Positions 12,401-26,800 of a DNA stretch of 64,000 bases are shown piece after piece. A program made the translations under genes and the position numbers. This DNA comes from Archilochus colubris (taxonomy: Eukaryota; Chordata; Aves; Apodiformes; Trochilidae), in contig CM041083.1 of assembly GCA_023079485.1 (NCBI GenBank), positions 103,617,054 to 103,681,053 on the forward strand. The letters are read 5' to 3'. Each line of letters starts with the position of its first letter. The first letter of the stretch is position 1. The notes beneath the pieces were generated by a model, which was not told the DNA's origin, did no database searches, and saw only the letters and a program-made list of their open reading frames with translations.

Positions 12401-14275
12401 AGCAAAGGATCTTTTATCAATAAACATTCTGATGTTAACATCCAATTTTAGAAGTTAGTGGAATTGTGTAGAGACAGGACTCTCTACTTTGGCTCACGGC
12501 TTCAAAGAACTAGACAAAAGCTTAGTTTATTAGTAAAGATGTAGCCATAGAGGCCAGTCTACAAATATGTATTTTCTGGATATTTTAAGATTTACAAGAT
12601 GGTTTTCCATGAACCCTCATGAATCATTCTGATAGCTTCTAACATAAGTCTTTGTAAGGGCAAAGTGAACATAAGCATGAAAAGCCGTGTGATATGGAAA
12701 AGCAGCAGGAAACTAACCTGTAACCTGGGGGTCTGAAAGCCCATGTCATAGTGGCATTCTAGGACAGGATTTGTACCTATTAGTCAGTTAATCTACTTTA
12801 CAGTTTATTCCCACTGACATGAGGCATTTGGAAGTTTAGGGGAGGAATTTTTAAAAGTTCTACCCACAATCCATAGGTCAGAGAGATTTGTTTCACTTCC
12901 ATACATTTACTTATCTAATCCAATACATATTTAAACTGCCTAATCTACCCACCCTTCAGTGCTCTTTCCCTTCTGTTACTGTAAGGAAAGAGAAGCTTAA
13001 ATCACATAATACAATATATATAATGTTTAAAAATATACAGAGAAAAAAACAGATCTACTCTGAATTCAGAGTGTACTTCTTTCATCCAACATATATTTCT
13101 CTACTTTCCTAATTCTAAAAACTCTTGTAACATTATTTGATTTTAAAACTCATTAAAGACACTGAAAGCTGGACATGGTTCACAGAGAGGTTTCCAAATT
13201 ATCAATACATATTTTAGCTTATTGTTTGCGGGTTTATATTTAGAACAGGCAAATTTCAAAGGGAGAGGGATCTTGGTGTTGTGAAGTTGCACTGATTGGA
13301 TATAATATTTATTGAGGGGGGGTGTTCTTTTTTTTGTTTATTTTTTCTTTTTTTTCCACTTCACTGCCCTTTGTCAATGAACATTCTTCATGATCACTTT
13401 TAAATTGCTGTCTTGGCCATATCTAAGGATACCATAAAATCTAGAACATTTGTCATATATGCATGCTTTTTCCATTAATTTGTATAACTTCAGAACACGC
13501 CCATGGAAAGGAAAAGAGCTCCATATGTATCTTTTTTGAGGCAGTCAGAGTGTCACTGGAAATAACATAATGATGTTAATTTTCTAATCACTGTGACATA
13601 TATATGGCATAGCAATTGATATTGTCAGCCATTTCAGTAGGAATATGTGTCAATTAAATTCACTGGGTATATATGAGAAACTGCTGTTGATATTATAGCT
13701 CTTGAAAAACCTTTACTGTCATCTTAATTTCACTGATGAATTTGAAAAATAGAATCTGTAAGAGCCATACTTAAAATTGATGAAGTTTATTTAACTCTTC
13801 AGCAAATACTTTTTAAATATTAATTTTAGGTAAAAAGTGTCATTAAAAAAATAATCCTCCTACACACATTGAAACGTAACAAATCTCTAATACCACAAAA
13901 CATTTAGGTTCTGGTGTGCTTCATTGGTGCTGCATATAACAGGTAAAAGTTTATTGTCACTACTGAGACTTCGGAATTGAATTTTGCCATTGGAAAGATA
14001 GCAATTTTGAGGGTTTTCCACTACTGATCCATCATTTTTACATTGTCGAAGAGGAAAGTGTTCTTAATAACCAGTTGAATCAGTTCATAAAAAAAACCTG
14101 TGATGACCAAATAGCATCTGCAAGGAAATACTTAATGTGCATTTCATCTTTATTGTTACTTGGATGAAAATGAAGCACAATCTAAGTATCAAAAAGGCAT
14201 AGAAAATGGGAGTTGCAAGGGTCCATTAATTAATTGGCTCAAACATGGTCAGTATAGGGGATTTCTGGAAGAGAA
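9481..14275. other. Unique AT-rich DNA, no gene seen
   Basis: Nothing recognisable apart from short homopolymers (A run near 11141-11152, T runs near 10292 and 13333). The open frames are all under 80 codons and look accidental. Confidence 0.6.
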
Positions 14276-14882
14276 TGTAGGGATTGCAGGTCTCAACATC
14301 GCTAATCACAGAGAAACATCAAGATGTTTGCTCTGACACTTCTCCAAGGAGGAGCAGCTCCTTCCTCAGAAAGTACCGTGTAAGACCTCTTTCTGCAAAA
14401 CATCTAGAAAAGCACCGTAATGCCAGGAACCTGGTTAGACAGCACCCACCTAACCTCCTGTGCATGAACCTGGACCTGGAGTCATTATAACGAAGAGACC
14501 CCCACAGTGAAGGTTCTGGGCATATGCAACACAGGCAATGCAAAGCAGTTTCAAAAATAAATTGACTATTCATAAAATTTCCTGGAGGAGGAGGAGATGT
14601 GGACAATAAATGGTGGGACATTCACCACCAACAGTCAAAGCTTCTGCACAGTAGATCTGGCCAATGGGACGCTGTGGGACCCTGTGGGTGGTATGTTTAT
14701 CTATCCATCTCCTTCTTTCCTTCTTTGTTTTCTTCTTTTCTGTCCTCCTCTGCTAAACTGTTGGTGCATTAACAAAGGGCTCTTCACTGGCACATGATAT
14801 CAGACCTCGTTTGTGTGTTGATTTCACCTCGGAGGAGGCCAGGAGTCCTCAATCGCACAAGGGACTGAGTCAGACTGTAACA
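14276..14882 (+). mobile_element. Probable solo LTR, different family from its neighbour
   Basis: About 600 bp of GC-richer sequence begins near TGTAGGGATTGC and ends near GACTGTAACA at 14882. It has AATAAA-type signals at 14556 and 14606, then a T/C-rich stretch (14700-14755) and 'CCTCAATCGCACAAGGGACT' near the 3' end. This is the layout of a retroviral LTR (U3, polyadenylation signal, U5). I could not find a target-site duplication or a second copy here, so both ends are approximate. Confidence 0.45.
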
Positions 14883-14936
14883 GTTGTGATGGGTTTTTTG
14901 TTGACTGAAAATCAGAAACAGGGAGAGAAGGATCAG

Positions 14937-15736
14937 TGCCCTGGTTTGAATAGAATAGGTATTAGGACAGAATTAATTTTCTGTCCTCTCATTTTACTTT
15001 CAGCTAAGTCTCTTTTAAGTAGCTGTACTTGCTGAAATTAACAGCTGTTTTTTCAGCCAGTGTCTGCTGACTATCAGGACTGATAACACTTGATGGTAGT
15101 TATGGCTAGAGAATGATATGCAGAACCAAGGCCTCTGCTAGGTTCTGAGGAACATCTACTGCTCCAGAAAGAGAAAGAGAGTAAAGGGGTCACACCCGAA
15201 GCCCTCTTTTAGGGAGGAGAGGACAAGACAGGTGACCAAAATTGACCAAATAGAATATTCCATTCTATACACTGTCATAATAGGTATCAATTTGAGGGAT
15301 CATGAGAGTCAAGCCCTCTTCCTACCTTCTTCCTTCTTCGCATCCTGGAAGAATTCTGTCTGTTCATCTGCCTGTGGGCCTGATCTGTGCCAGCCTGAAT
15401 CAGTGTGTTCCTGCCTCCAGCTCCCGTTGCTGCTGACTCCAGGAACCCAGCCTGGGACTTATCCAGGACCTGCTCATCAAACTTGGTGGTGACATGAGCA
15501 TTACAAGGGGGAAAGAAGGGTTGGAACTTGGTATGATTTTTCTGTATGTTTGTATATATTTAATATTTTTTTCCCCTTTTTTATCATTACTTTTTCATTA
15601 GCGCTGTGTAGCTTAGTTTCCAACCCATAAGTCTCTCTCCCTTAGTCTCTCTCCTTTCTTTATCAGAGAGGGGAGGAGGATTAACAGAGAGCATCTGTCA
15701 TTCAGGTAATTTCTGGCCCAGTGTTAAACCATGAAA
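14937..15736 (+). mobile_element. Solo LTR, near full length (reference copy of the repeated family)
   Basis: It starts TGCCCTGGTTTGAATAG and ends GGCCCAGTGTTAAACCATGA, about 800 bp. It shares its first 500 bp with the copies at 1242, 30471 and 56182, and its last 80 bp with the inverted piece at 57312-57388. It is therefore the best local guide to the family. Frames of 74 and 86 codons inside it are LTR shadows. The flanking five bases (ATCAG before, ACAAG after) do not match, so the target duplication has decayed or the ends are slightly off. Confidence 0.8.
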
Positions 15737-18700
15737 ACAAGAAAGACAAATGTATTACAAAGATTATTTTTGTAGAACAGTGTGCTGTCTATGGCTGAAA
15801 TAGAGAACTAAGAGACAAATACTATTTGTGTTGCTCAGAGCAGTTGCTTTAAATCAATGAAGTCACATTAGTGTACAGAATTTCAGGATCACGTATTCAC
15901 CTTACACTGCTGAGCAGCTGAAATGAATAGCCTGAAATGCCAACTGAGCATTCACAGCCCTTATTGGCTTCACATTGTGTCATAAGTGCTTTTCATTTCT
16001 CAGAATTGGATCTTCCATGTCCAAATCTCCTGATGAAATCAATGCACTCTGCATGTTGGGACCATGAATTTCATCTTACTATCTTTGATTTCTATCCAAA
16101 GATATTAAGGTTTTAACTATGGAGAAAGCAATTTCTACTCATGCCCTACAGTCCCATGTTATTTGGCACAGACTCATGGTTCTTAAACTATGGCACTTCA
16201 TTTCAACCCTTAGCCTCTTCAGCAGTGAACAAGGCAAGCTGTTCAAATCACAAGGTCTGGTGTAACTGGCAGACCCTGATAAAACCTTATTTCTCAGTCA
16301 AAAGAAGTTACAGAAGAGAAGGAACTGCATTATTTTTTAAATTGTGAAAAGTAGATGCGCTGTCAATTTCACCCTCCCTATCTATCAAGGAAGGGATGGA
16401 GTGGAAAGCAGGAAACTCGGGCCACATTCTTTATGTGCAGCTTACTGCACATCTTTGAGAAATCAGCTACCTTTATGTAATAGGAGTTCTTAAAAGTAAA
16501 ATGTATCGCACTTTTTCCAGTGCAAATGAAAATTTATTATTGTCTATTTTATTCTATATCCTCTTAGCAAAACATTCTGAGCACATAGCAAAATCTTACA
16601 TTTCAAAAGACATCAGTTCAGTGGGACTTGATGTAGGCAAACTGCTTTCTGAATAAAGCAGTCCTTGACTTCCCATCCAAGATCAGTACATATAGTATTC
16701 ATTTTTAAATAAAACAAAATTACTGTATCAAAAAGACAGAAAAATGTGGTTTGGAAAAGCTGAGAACTCCTGCAGAGAACATTGTTTCACATCAGAGCAA
16801 TGTGAGTTAACATAATATAATGCTGAACATAACCAGAAACATCTGAAAGTGAATCCCATTTTGACAATGACTGTTTCTGAAAGGAAAAAGAGAATTGAGA
16901 AAGATAACCCTTATTAAGCAGCCTAATGTCTTAATACTCCGGCCTATTAGTTTTTTGACATCCACACATTGCAGTTCTGTTCCACCTTATGAAAAATACA
17001 TTTTTTTGTTTAAGGTGCTGAATTTGTGTTGTGTACTATAAAATGCTATCTGAAGAATTCACCTGACCCTTCTGTTGCTGCAGAGTTCAGTAAACTGTCA
17101 TTTCAATACCAAACAAGAAGCCCTGTGCATGAGTTCTCTATTTTTGAAGTTCTGTATTTACTATCTGGGTAAGTTTGTATAACACAGACAGGTATGGATG
17201 GACTGTAGAGGTAAAATGTCATGTCTATATTATTACGATTCTTAAATTTCAATATTATAGTCCTCAATATCTTTACAAAAAAAGTAATTTATTTTCATTT
17301 ATAATAGCAACAATGAGCTGACAAAATACTGCTTCTTGAATGATTTTTTAATGAAGAAATTATTTTTCAAACTAAAAACTATAATTAAAACTTTGTCCAT
17401 CTGAATATAATCTCACTTTCCCTCAGATAAACCAGTGCTTTAGCACCCAGAATGGAATATGTTTCTTAAGGAATCTCTTAAACTTTTTTCTTTCTCACGT
17501 AAATTTTTGCAAGACCAGAATATTGCTTTAGTATTTTAATATTTTAAAAGTGAAACTCAGAGTTTCTGTTTCCTTTTTATTAGATTTCATTTGTTCTCAC
17601 TAGTTTTGTACCAAAAATATTCTGATAGAATGAGTCCTTGCAGTATACAGCCTATTAAAATGATAATGGTAAAATTACTGTGCAATATTTCCAACTACTG
17701 AATATAAGCAAAAACGACAAATGTTCCCTTACTAAGCAGACAAAGATGATAATTTCCTCATCACTATCTGGATAAAGCATCTAACATGGTGAAAATTATT
17801 CTGACCTTAATACATCAAATAAACTTTGAATCCGAATCTATTTTTTCAAAAATCAATTGATTAACATTCATTCAAATTAGGGGCAAGAGCTGAAGAACTG
17901 GGGAAGTCCAGTTATTTCATAATACTACTGAAATATTTTAGTTTCATATGTTACTCCTCATAACTTAACCCAACTTCTTCCAGTGCTTCACTGTGGAAGT
18001 TACTGATTTAAAACCTAAATCTCTCAAAAGTATTATCTACCTCTTTGTAACCCATCCAACAAGTTCTTTTTATCATCAGCTGTACATCCTGATCATTTTT
18101 ATTCTGTGCTAAAACAAGCATGCAACAGACATTTGTAACAAACATGCAACTAGACATACTTTGCTTGTTCAAAACTTAGTAATATCTTAATTTAGAGAGT
18201 ATGAATTACTCTTCAGGTCATTAAAGATACTAGGTACTAAGAAATTTCACTTTGAGAAATACTGTGTTGAATTTGGTGTCTTTGTCTCCATAGCACTGTT
18301 GAGAACCAATTGCTTCATGCCTATAACCCCTTTGTGTTTCCAAATTATAAGCACAGGAGAAATTGTGCCAAGCCTGATTGGTACTGCAGTTTGTTCTTTG
18401 TGAACTGAGTCATGTTTTGTTATTATAGGCTGGCACTGAGCAGCCAAAAGGGCACACAGGGTGTAAGGAAACATTGCTCTCTGAATTAGAGAAGGAGATA
18501 CTGGGAAAATTCCCATTAATGAGATTCCAAACCAGCACTTTTCTTTTTTCTACTGGTGTGCTTTCCTGTCATCTTGTAATTTATTTTCCTTCATCTTCTT
18601 TGTCAATCAGTTACACAGACTGGAATGGTATACCAAGTGTTTTAAAAGACTGAAAGTTTTCAGGCTTTCTATGGATTTTTTCTATGAAAAAATGAGCCTT

Positions 18701-21700
18701 CATTATTGTGCAGTGTGCAAAGAGGTTTCATGCAGAAATTGTAGATGGTCTCATTGAAATAATGGATTGTGATGTAATTCTGATTCTAATAGTAAGGAGA
18801 TGGCTAGCAGTCTGGTCTCTAATCTGATTTACACCAGAATAGTTGAGTTTTTAACCAAAATTATTCAGAATGCTTTCAAAGGCATATATAAAGTATCTAA
18901 ATAGAAGTTTTCTTGTATGATTTTAAACTGCATTATGCTGCCTATCTTCTTAGCCTTTTTTGACACAAATAATATAACAGCAGTGATAGTGATTCCCAAG
19001 CAGCAGCCTGTACAAACAGCCTAGGGAACTGTGTGAGGATCAACAATTAGCTCTCACCTGTGGAAGCATTATGAATTCTAACTTCCAATGCTGGACTTGA
19101 TCATGCAACAGCAATTACTCAACAGTTTGGGCAGGCTGAAATGCTAAATAATTAAAACCTGTGAACTCCTATGTATCACATTTAGATCAAGACCTAGAAT
19201 ATTAGGTCCAGATCAGAAAAGAAACAACCCTAACTCTAGCCCAAAATCTGATCAAAGCTCAGAAAACATTGCTACTCAGTGGCAGACATTTAATCAGGTT
19301 ACTTCATGTCAGGTGGCAACTCTAATTATCCATCTCTGCCAGAGAGTCAACCTTCTAGTCTACATTCAGAATAAGCTTCTTACTGCCTCTTTCAGTACAT
19401 TGACATGAATGAGTGCACCTCCGGAAGGAGATGGGGGAGTCAAAAGAAAGATAACTTTCGGGATCACATCAAGTAGAGGTGATGGGGTGGTTTGAAAGAA
19501 GATGATTATTAAATTTATAATGTCTTCAGGCCACACTCTAGCTCTGTGCAGGTGGATATGTTGCTAATTCACGTTATCAGGCATCAGGAAGAGTGCTTTT
19601 TAGAAAGGTTAAGGTGAGCCCAGAAAGACTGATGAAAATAACATTCTGTGTCTGGAAGGTCAGTTTGGAAAGAGCAACAAGATAATTCAGTCTTGTAATG
19701 TTAGAGCTATAATAAAGCACTCTCTGTACCTAAAAGTCTACTGTATAATCCCTGCAGACTGACACAAAATTTCCAGTAGTGATTCTGAGTTTAGGACTCA
19801 ACTGTCCTTGCCTCTTGCTTCATTAGTGCATTTTGCAGCTGGACTACAAAATAGTCACCCTCTTGCAAGAAATTAGACAGGTCACTGAAATCAGAGCATC
19901 TCTCTGCTGCTGTGTGTCATCTCATGGCTCAGCCTGATCAGCCGAGCTGATCAGTAACATTTTGAGTGATATTTTTTAGGAAATTATTCTTTTTAAGTAT
20001 TTTTTTCCTTAAAAGATACATTGTGACACTCTAATTAAAAAAAAAAAATCATTTAAATATATTGGAATAGTCAAGAAGTAGGATCACATCAGTTGCAACA
20101 TCTCTTGATGACTATAAATTTCTCTGGTTTGGGTATATATACATAGTTTATACATACAACTTCATATATGTCTTCCTTTACTCCCTTAAATAACTGTTAG
20201 GCATATGAATTACTGTCTTCAACAAGCTCTGAACCAGAGGCAGAAAGGCTGGACTTCTAGCTTCTATTATTATTAATTTGAATGAAAGATCTGTAAAAAA
20301 AGATCTGGAACTAATATTGTCTATTTATGCATTCACATATATTTCAATTAACTTTTGCTGAATATTTCAAATAAGACTAAAGAGCAACTGTTTAAAGAAA
20401 TTCATCCCAATAAGTTCTTCAAAGAATTTCTAAAAAGAAGAAATAGATAAACACTTAAAAATTCAAAACTGACTGTAGTGCAGCCGAGCATTGCTCTCTC
20501 CTTTGATAGATTTTCATCGACAAAATATTGTCTGTGAAGTGTTTTGGAAAATTTGTTGAACCAGAAAAATGAAGAGGTGCCCATCTGGAACTAAAAATCA
20601 ACATATGGTGAATGCTTCATGTTGATCAATGCCTGGGATTTTACTAGAAAATAGGAAAAGAAAAAAAAAGAGAAAAAAATGAAGAAAATAAAACCAACCA
20701 ACCAAGCAAACAAAAAACTAAACACCATAATGTGAACAAAAAGAAAAAGAAAAATCAGATATTTTAGCTTGTTCAATGTAGTTTATTTACTTTAATAAAA
20801 GTAATTACCTATAGCAGGTAGAACTTGGCATAGGCATTAAAGTGAACAAGGAACAGAAAAAAGACAAGGTTTGTATCGAAATCACACTATGTACTTATGG
20901 AAGTGGCCTTTCAGAGGTTATAAAGGCCAGTGCTTTTGAAAATTCTGACCCAATGGAATACATCTTGTATACCAATAAATAAATGTATAGCGAAAAGATT
21001 GAAAAAATAAATGTTTGGTATAGTGTGAAATAAATAAACCTCAAATTGAATCATGTTTGGTTTGGGTTTTTTTTTCTTGAATCCTGAAGCAAAGACCACT
21101 CAAAATTCAATTTTCTGTACAGATTCTAGGAGGGAATTTTTAAACTATTCTCAGTTTGACTCTGCTCTTAATTTTGAATGAACATGCACCATTCTACAAT
21201 CCTAGAATACAGAGTTAGTAAATAAAATTACTAACAACTGCAAGCTATCTTTAAGGTCCTAAACTCTGCAGTATTTTTGAAAACATAATTTTTGAATGTG
21301 TTTTTTTAACTTGAGAATAATGGCTTTCTGTAAGTAGTTATTTGCTTAATTAATTTCTAATATCACTCATTAGAGAAGCTTTGACAACACTAATTTTTGA
21401 CACAGCTATTTCAAAATGAGAGGTTAAAATCCTCAGCTATATAAAAAAATTAAATCAGAAAATAAATACATTTTTGTTTTGTTTTCCAACTACTGCATTT
21501 TCTTTAAAATGTATGAATTAACTCACTTCTTGTTACTTAGAGATATCTTACCTCTTTTGATTTCTCCTCCGTACTCAAATGTGATAAACCACACCAATAA
21601 AATTAAACTTTTCCACTCTACAGCTTTAGCTGTTCATTCTGAAATATGATTTTTTTAGTCATCTCTAATTTTGTCTCTTCTTCTATTGAATTATTTAATC

Positions 21701-23713
21701 TAACTTGATTACAAAAAAAATTATTCGCTACTTTACTACAAAAATAGTGCTATTGAATTAAATTAACTTTGACATTCATGAAGTAGGTCACACTGTTTTC
21801 TGGATGCAATACCACTAAGAACTCTGAGAAAAGCCAGTATGTACTACATTTGTATAAAAACAGTAAGGTATTGTTTCTGCTATTTATTACAGTAAACAGG
21901 AACAAGAAAGGAATATATTATTTTCATTCTGTAAGGGAGGAATCAGTGCTCTGGGAAATTATGATTTACCAAAGATAGGGAAAAAATGTCATTGTCAAAC
22001 CAACAACCTGTGTTCTGTGTCCCTGTCTAATGTGTAAAATACAGTAAAATCTTTCAATACTGATGCATCTATGCTCTTTGTCAGTCTAGTTAGCTCAGTA
22101 ATATATGAGAACCATTTCACTTGGATGGTTAAGGCATATTCTACATGAAAGGTACTGTGTCAGCATATTTCTCATATTATGTAAAACTAAGAGGAAACAA
22201 CAGTGGAGTAAAAGACTTACAATGGTTATGGTGCACACAATGTAATTTATAGTTGAACAATTAAACATTTGGAACAAACTGATTTAATTAACTTCCAGTG
22301 CAAAACCTTAAGTGTATGTGGAGCTATCAGTAGTTTTGTGTGATTTATGAGTTATGCATGAAAAAGTGCTATTCATACAGTGCTCAGAGCACATTGCAAT
22401 AGCTACATATATCTCTGAGGGTAACACTGGATTCCCTTCAGAAGAATAAGTAAAAAATGATCTATTAATTCTTGGAGGCAGAAGGTTGTTCTCGCTGCAT
22501 ACTGAAACTAAAATACATCTAAATATAATGGAAATCTTGCTAATTGCCTCTGGGAAGCTGCTGAGCAAGACTCCTCACCTTATTGTTAGCATTTGTGGTT
22601 TGTTTGGGTTTTTTTCTTTTTTCTTTTGCATGCTTTTGTCTACATGATCTGCAGAGCAGTTGCATCTGGATTTCTTTGTAGATTTCTTGCTAATGTAAAA
22701 ATGGACAGGTCCTGCATTTCAGGAGCATAGATATTTAATCTACAAGCATTATGCTTCTTGAAATTTTATTTTAGACACACCTTTTTCAATGTTTTGAAGA
22801 AGTTTTTTGTTTAACTTTCAGTTAAGGCTAAAGACTCAAAGACTAAACATATGTCTTTAGTGAGTTAGCATGTAAGATGTTTATATTCCTTGTCGACTAC
22901 CTATTTCCTGTGCTACTCTAAGTTAGGCATCTTTCCTGTCTACTTAAGCATGTTTGCTGGTAGTGTCTGGATGGCCCAGCTACCAGCTTTCCTGACTGTA
23001 ATAACTATGTCATCTAATTCAGTATAAGACTCCCTTCACTAAACATTTCTGCATAAACATCTTTCTGCTGTTTTGTCTAATCCCTTTCTCCTGAAAGAGT
23101 GCTTCATCTTCTGTCAGCATTCTTCTGACACCTCAGTGTTTAAAATGCCACCAGAGCCAGCCCCTTGCAGTCTTAATGTCTGACTTTTAGCATTCACAGG
23201 CTGTGCTGCACATCCTCCTCTCCTGGTGGCTCCCAGGGACATCCTTGTCCCAGTGGTGAGTCTGGACTCTACCAGGAAGAAATGATGATTCATACCTGTG
23301 AGGATGGCATAGTGCCAACAGGCCTCCTGGGATAAGGGAGAAAATTCCAAATTTTGTGAGTCAGCTGGGAAAAAGTACAAGTACAAAATGTGCTACAGCC
23401 TAAGCTTGAACCTGGTCCAGGGCATTCACGTTGATTTAACAGACTCTGCATCCTTCTTGGAGATCTTGGATAGAACTAGGAGAAATTTTAGTCCAGAAAG
23501 AGGCAAAAATAGATTTTGGGAAAAGGACAAAGAATGGAGAAAAAGGCAATAAGGAATTTCACTGGACTCTTATGTGCTCAGTGGGATATAGTTAATGATG
23601 CCAGTTACTGTCCTGTAAATCTCCTTTGTTCTATTGCCCTGTACCTCGATCTAGAAACCTGTGGCATCTGGAGTATATATATATGCATGGATATGTTTAT
23701 AAATGCAAACTAA
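15737..23713. other. Long unique AT-rich stretch, no gene seen
   Basis: About 8 kb without a recognised repeat or gene. T/A-rich low-complexity patches occur (20036-20048, 20650-20720). The slightly GC-richer 23110-23480 region has a possible but non-coding exon (see findings). Frames of up to 90 codons are not recognisable. Confidence 0.6.
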
Positions 23714-23737
23714 ATATATATATATATATATATATAT
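23714..23737. repeat. (AT)12 microsatellite
   Basis: A pure AT dinucleotide run. Imperfect alternating TA/TG sequence continues to about 23812 (TATATACATATC, ATGTGCATGTATATG). The run is likely length-polymorphic. Confidence 0.9.
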
Positions 23738-23812
23738 TACATGATGTATAGTTATATACATATCTTTTAACAGTTTAATTATATATGTGCATGTATATGT
23801 ATATATTATTCA

Positions 23813-26800
23813 TCTAAACTACAACCAAGCCTCAAGGGTGGTATGCCAGACCAAATGCGATTAAGCCTGTGTTAAACACCAGCAATGGAAGGATATCTTC
23901 CTTCAATGACATTTCACTATAGCTACAGATCTGAACAGTGATATGTCCTACATATGCAGATCTGAAGCATGTTTTCTGCACAGCTCTTTGTTTCCATTGG
24001 AGTCTTACAAATACACATATAGAGCTCTACTCGTGTGATCTATTACACTCAGTTCTATGCATGCTAATTAATACTCTAAGCTTGGTTCTAAGTTGTCAAG
24101 ATTGCATTACCTCAGAGGTCAGTATTGAGCTTTAGTGATCAACAAACTTTTAACGGTTTCTGTTTATGACCTTGGAACTACTTGTACCAACCTATATATA
24201 AACTTTCAAGACCCTCGTTATCTTCTTGTGCCTATACTTTTGGACGTCACAGTTAAAATTGTCTGTTTTCATTAAATAGATTTCAAGCAGTTATCTGGTA
24301 ACAAATATTTTATTTTAAAAACCTAGTAGTGCCCACACTTTTATTTTAAAGATCCTTGAACGTTTCACTGAACTAAAATATTGAACCATTAAAAAATGCA
24401 TCTTTAGTTATTTATTTGTATTAATATCTTTAACTATGACATTATCATTGGTACGTTATGAATTTTTTCAGAGCATCTCCCTCCTCCACATCAACCTGTT
24501 CACATTATTATCATATTAGGGGCCCAGTCAATCAGACTACACACCTGAATCCATCTCACCTCATTATAGCCATTAGCTTCTTCATAAAGTAGTGTATTTT
24601 GAAAGGCCCTGAGCTTCTCTTGTCAGGTGCACTTTTTAAACAGTTAGTCACAAGCAACCTTGATGCAATATACACATATGTTTCCACAGTACCATAAAAT
24701 TTTTTAAATTATAGTTAACACCATTGTGTACAACATACAGTACTGGTATTACAACTCTCAGCTTCTGATTTCTGAAAATCAACTCAATATCTAAATTTGC
24801 CTTTCCATCTACGTATCATGCAATGGTGATGAGAACCCTGATTTTGCATTTGATATGCAATAAAGAATTCCTATTTGTATGGGTTTGTTCATTTGTAGAA
24901 AAGATCTTTGTATTCTCCAGCATCACTTTCCAGAAGTCATTGGAAAATGAATATGTCATCACTTTTTCAGGACTGGACTGACAGCAAGAGTTTGTGCTGG
25001 AAGCCTTTCCACCAACTGGATCAATGTGTTCTGCTTTAAGCTTCATGGGAGTGAAGGAAGATGGATTATAAAGAGTAATTGGTTTCTCATACCTAAGTAT
25101 ATATTCAATTACATGGTCTGCTATTACCACCATAAAAATGCCTAATAAAAACCAGAGGTTTCTAAGCTGCAGAATCCTTGCCTGGACGCTCTTCCTTTTA
25201 TTGTCTTATGGAACATTCTGAGGCTTTTATAATAGGTTGTGGGGCTTTTTTTTGTTGTTGTTGTTTGTTTGCCTTCAAAAAATGACATTAAATTACTAGA
25301 ATGGCCTACAGCTAGCTCATATAGCTTTCTATTGGTTTATGGCTCAGAGCTGTCTTTGCTTTTTACCTGCAGGAGTTTCTGATTACAATATAGTCAAAAT
25401 ATAGTTTATACACAACAAATGTGCTTCTATTCTGAGACATTGTCAAAAACACCACCTCCCTTTATAGTCTCTACTCTTGCTCTGTATAAAATCCAGTGTT
25501 ATTTTTTTAAGATTTCGTGCTCTAATTTAAAACCATTCTGCAGTGGACAAAGCCCAGCATATCTCTAAGATTTTTAAAAATCTATAGGCTGGTAACCATT
25601 CTTAAGGACAGTATTTATATGGTTATTTAGTTTTGGTGTTATGTCTTTAAGCAACTGTGTTGGTGACTTAGGGAAAGAGATTTCAATTTCAGTTCAGATT
25701 ATTAGTTTGAACAATTAGGTCTACAGAAATCTGAATTTTATGGTGATTTTAGGAGCTTCTAAAAATTTTATTTTATTAAAACCTGTGACCTTTGGACAAA
25801 ATAGTTAGTAGAAGAAGCTTTTGGTTATTCTTTTCTTCCTAGAGGGGATAAGCAGTGGAGTGAAGATGAAACACCTGGGGGTGAAACACAGTGGATGTTT
25901 CAGATAAACATGCATTGCCTGTTTACTGCCATACTAGTTTACACAGCTTGAAGGCATACAAAGTCCTTGCATCTCACAAGTCACTTAAGAGTACTTTCCA
26001 CTTCAGTGAAAATTGTTTTGTGTGTAACAAAGCATAACTACAAAAAAAAACCCAAACCTAAAACAGCAAAACAGCAATGAAAAAAGTTGAGTTCTGATAT
26101 ACTGTTTATAGCTAAAAAAATGTAAATGCTATATGAAACATTTAGACAGACTTGGATTTGCTTGAAGGCCATTCCAAACATCCATTCATATTTCATGATT
26201 TACATCTTATGGAAGTTCTTATCTGTTATTTGAATGGTTCAGGGACATAAAGTCAGTTTTTTAGATGCTGTAAAGGACAAAACACCAACCTGCAACATAT
26301 GTGAATACTGTGCAGTCCACTATTTAAGTTGCAATAAAACTTAACATCAAAATAAAACTTATATGTAAGTTAATTAACTTAGTTGTCAAGACACTTCCAA
26401 GCATCTGTAGAAACTGCATTATCAGAAGTCATTATCACTACAAAGCTGATGTCCTCATCAAAATTTGAGGAGGGTACAAGCTTTTCCAAGCAAGTTTCCT
26501 AGTTATAGTTTTTTCAGTGTATTGGAGTAGCTAAAGCATTTGCTTTATTAGAAGAAAGAAGTGAAAACTTTAAAGCCAGTATTTGATAATATGATGAATT
26601 TATGGGGCACCAAAAGATTAGTTGGAGTGAAAGATCAGTCTCCCAAATTAAGAAATGCGTTGGATTTCTCAGGCTTCAGTAATTTCTGGAGTGTCTTGGA
26701 CAGATGCAAGCAATACACCATTCATTTTTTGTTAAAACCTGACATTGTGTATTGGAGCTAACATTCCTCTCAGCATTTTATATGGTGCTGTGTCTGTAAT

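Noticed and set aside
19059..19135. Minus-strand 77-nt block between a TTTCAG acceptor and CACAG|GTGAGA donor
   Set aside because: Short, stop-containing and without other support; single acceptor/donor pairs of this quality occur by chance.
24816..25133. 105-codon minus-strand frame with a true ATG
   Set aside because: Poor start context, no recognisable motif, no splice or promoter context, and such lengths are expected by chance in 64 kb of AT-rich DNA.
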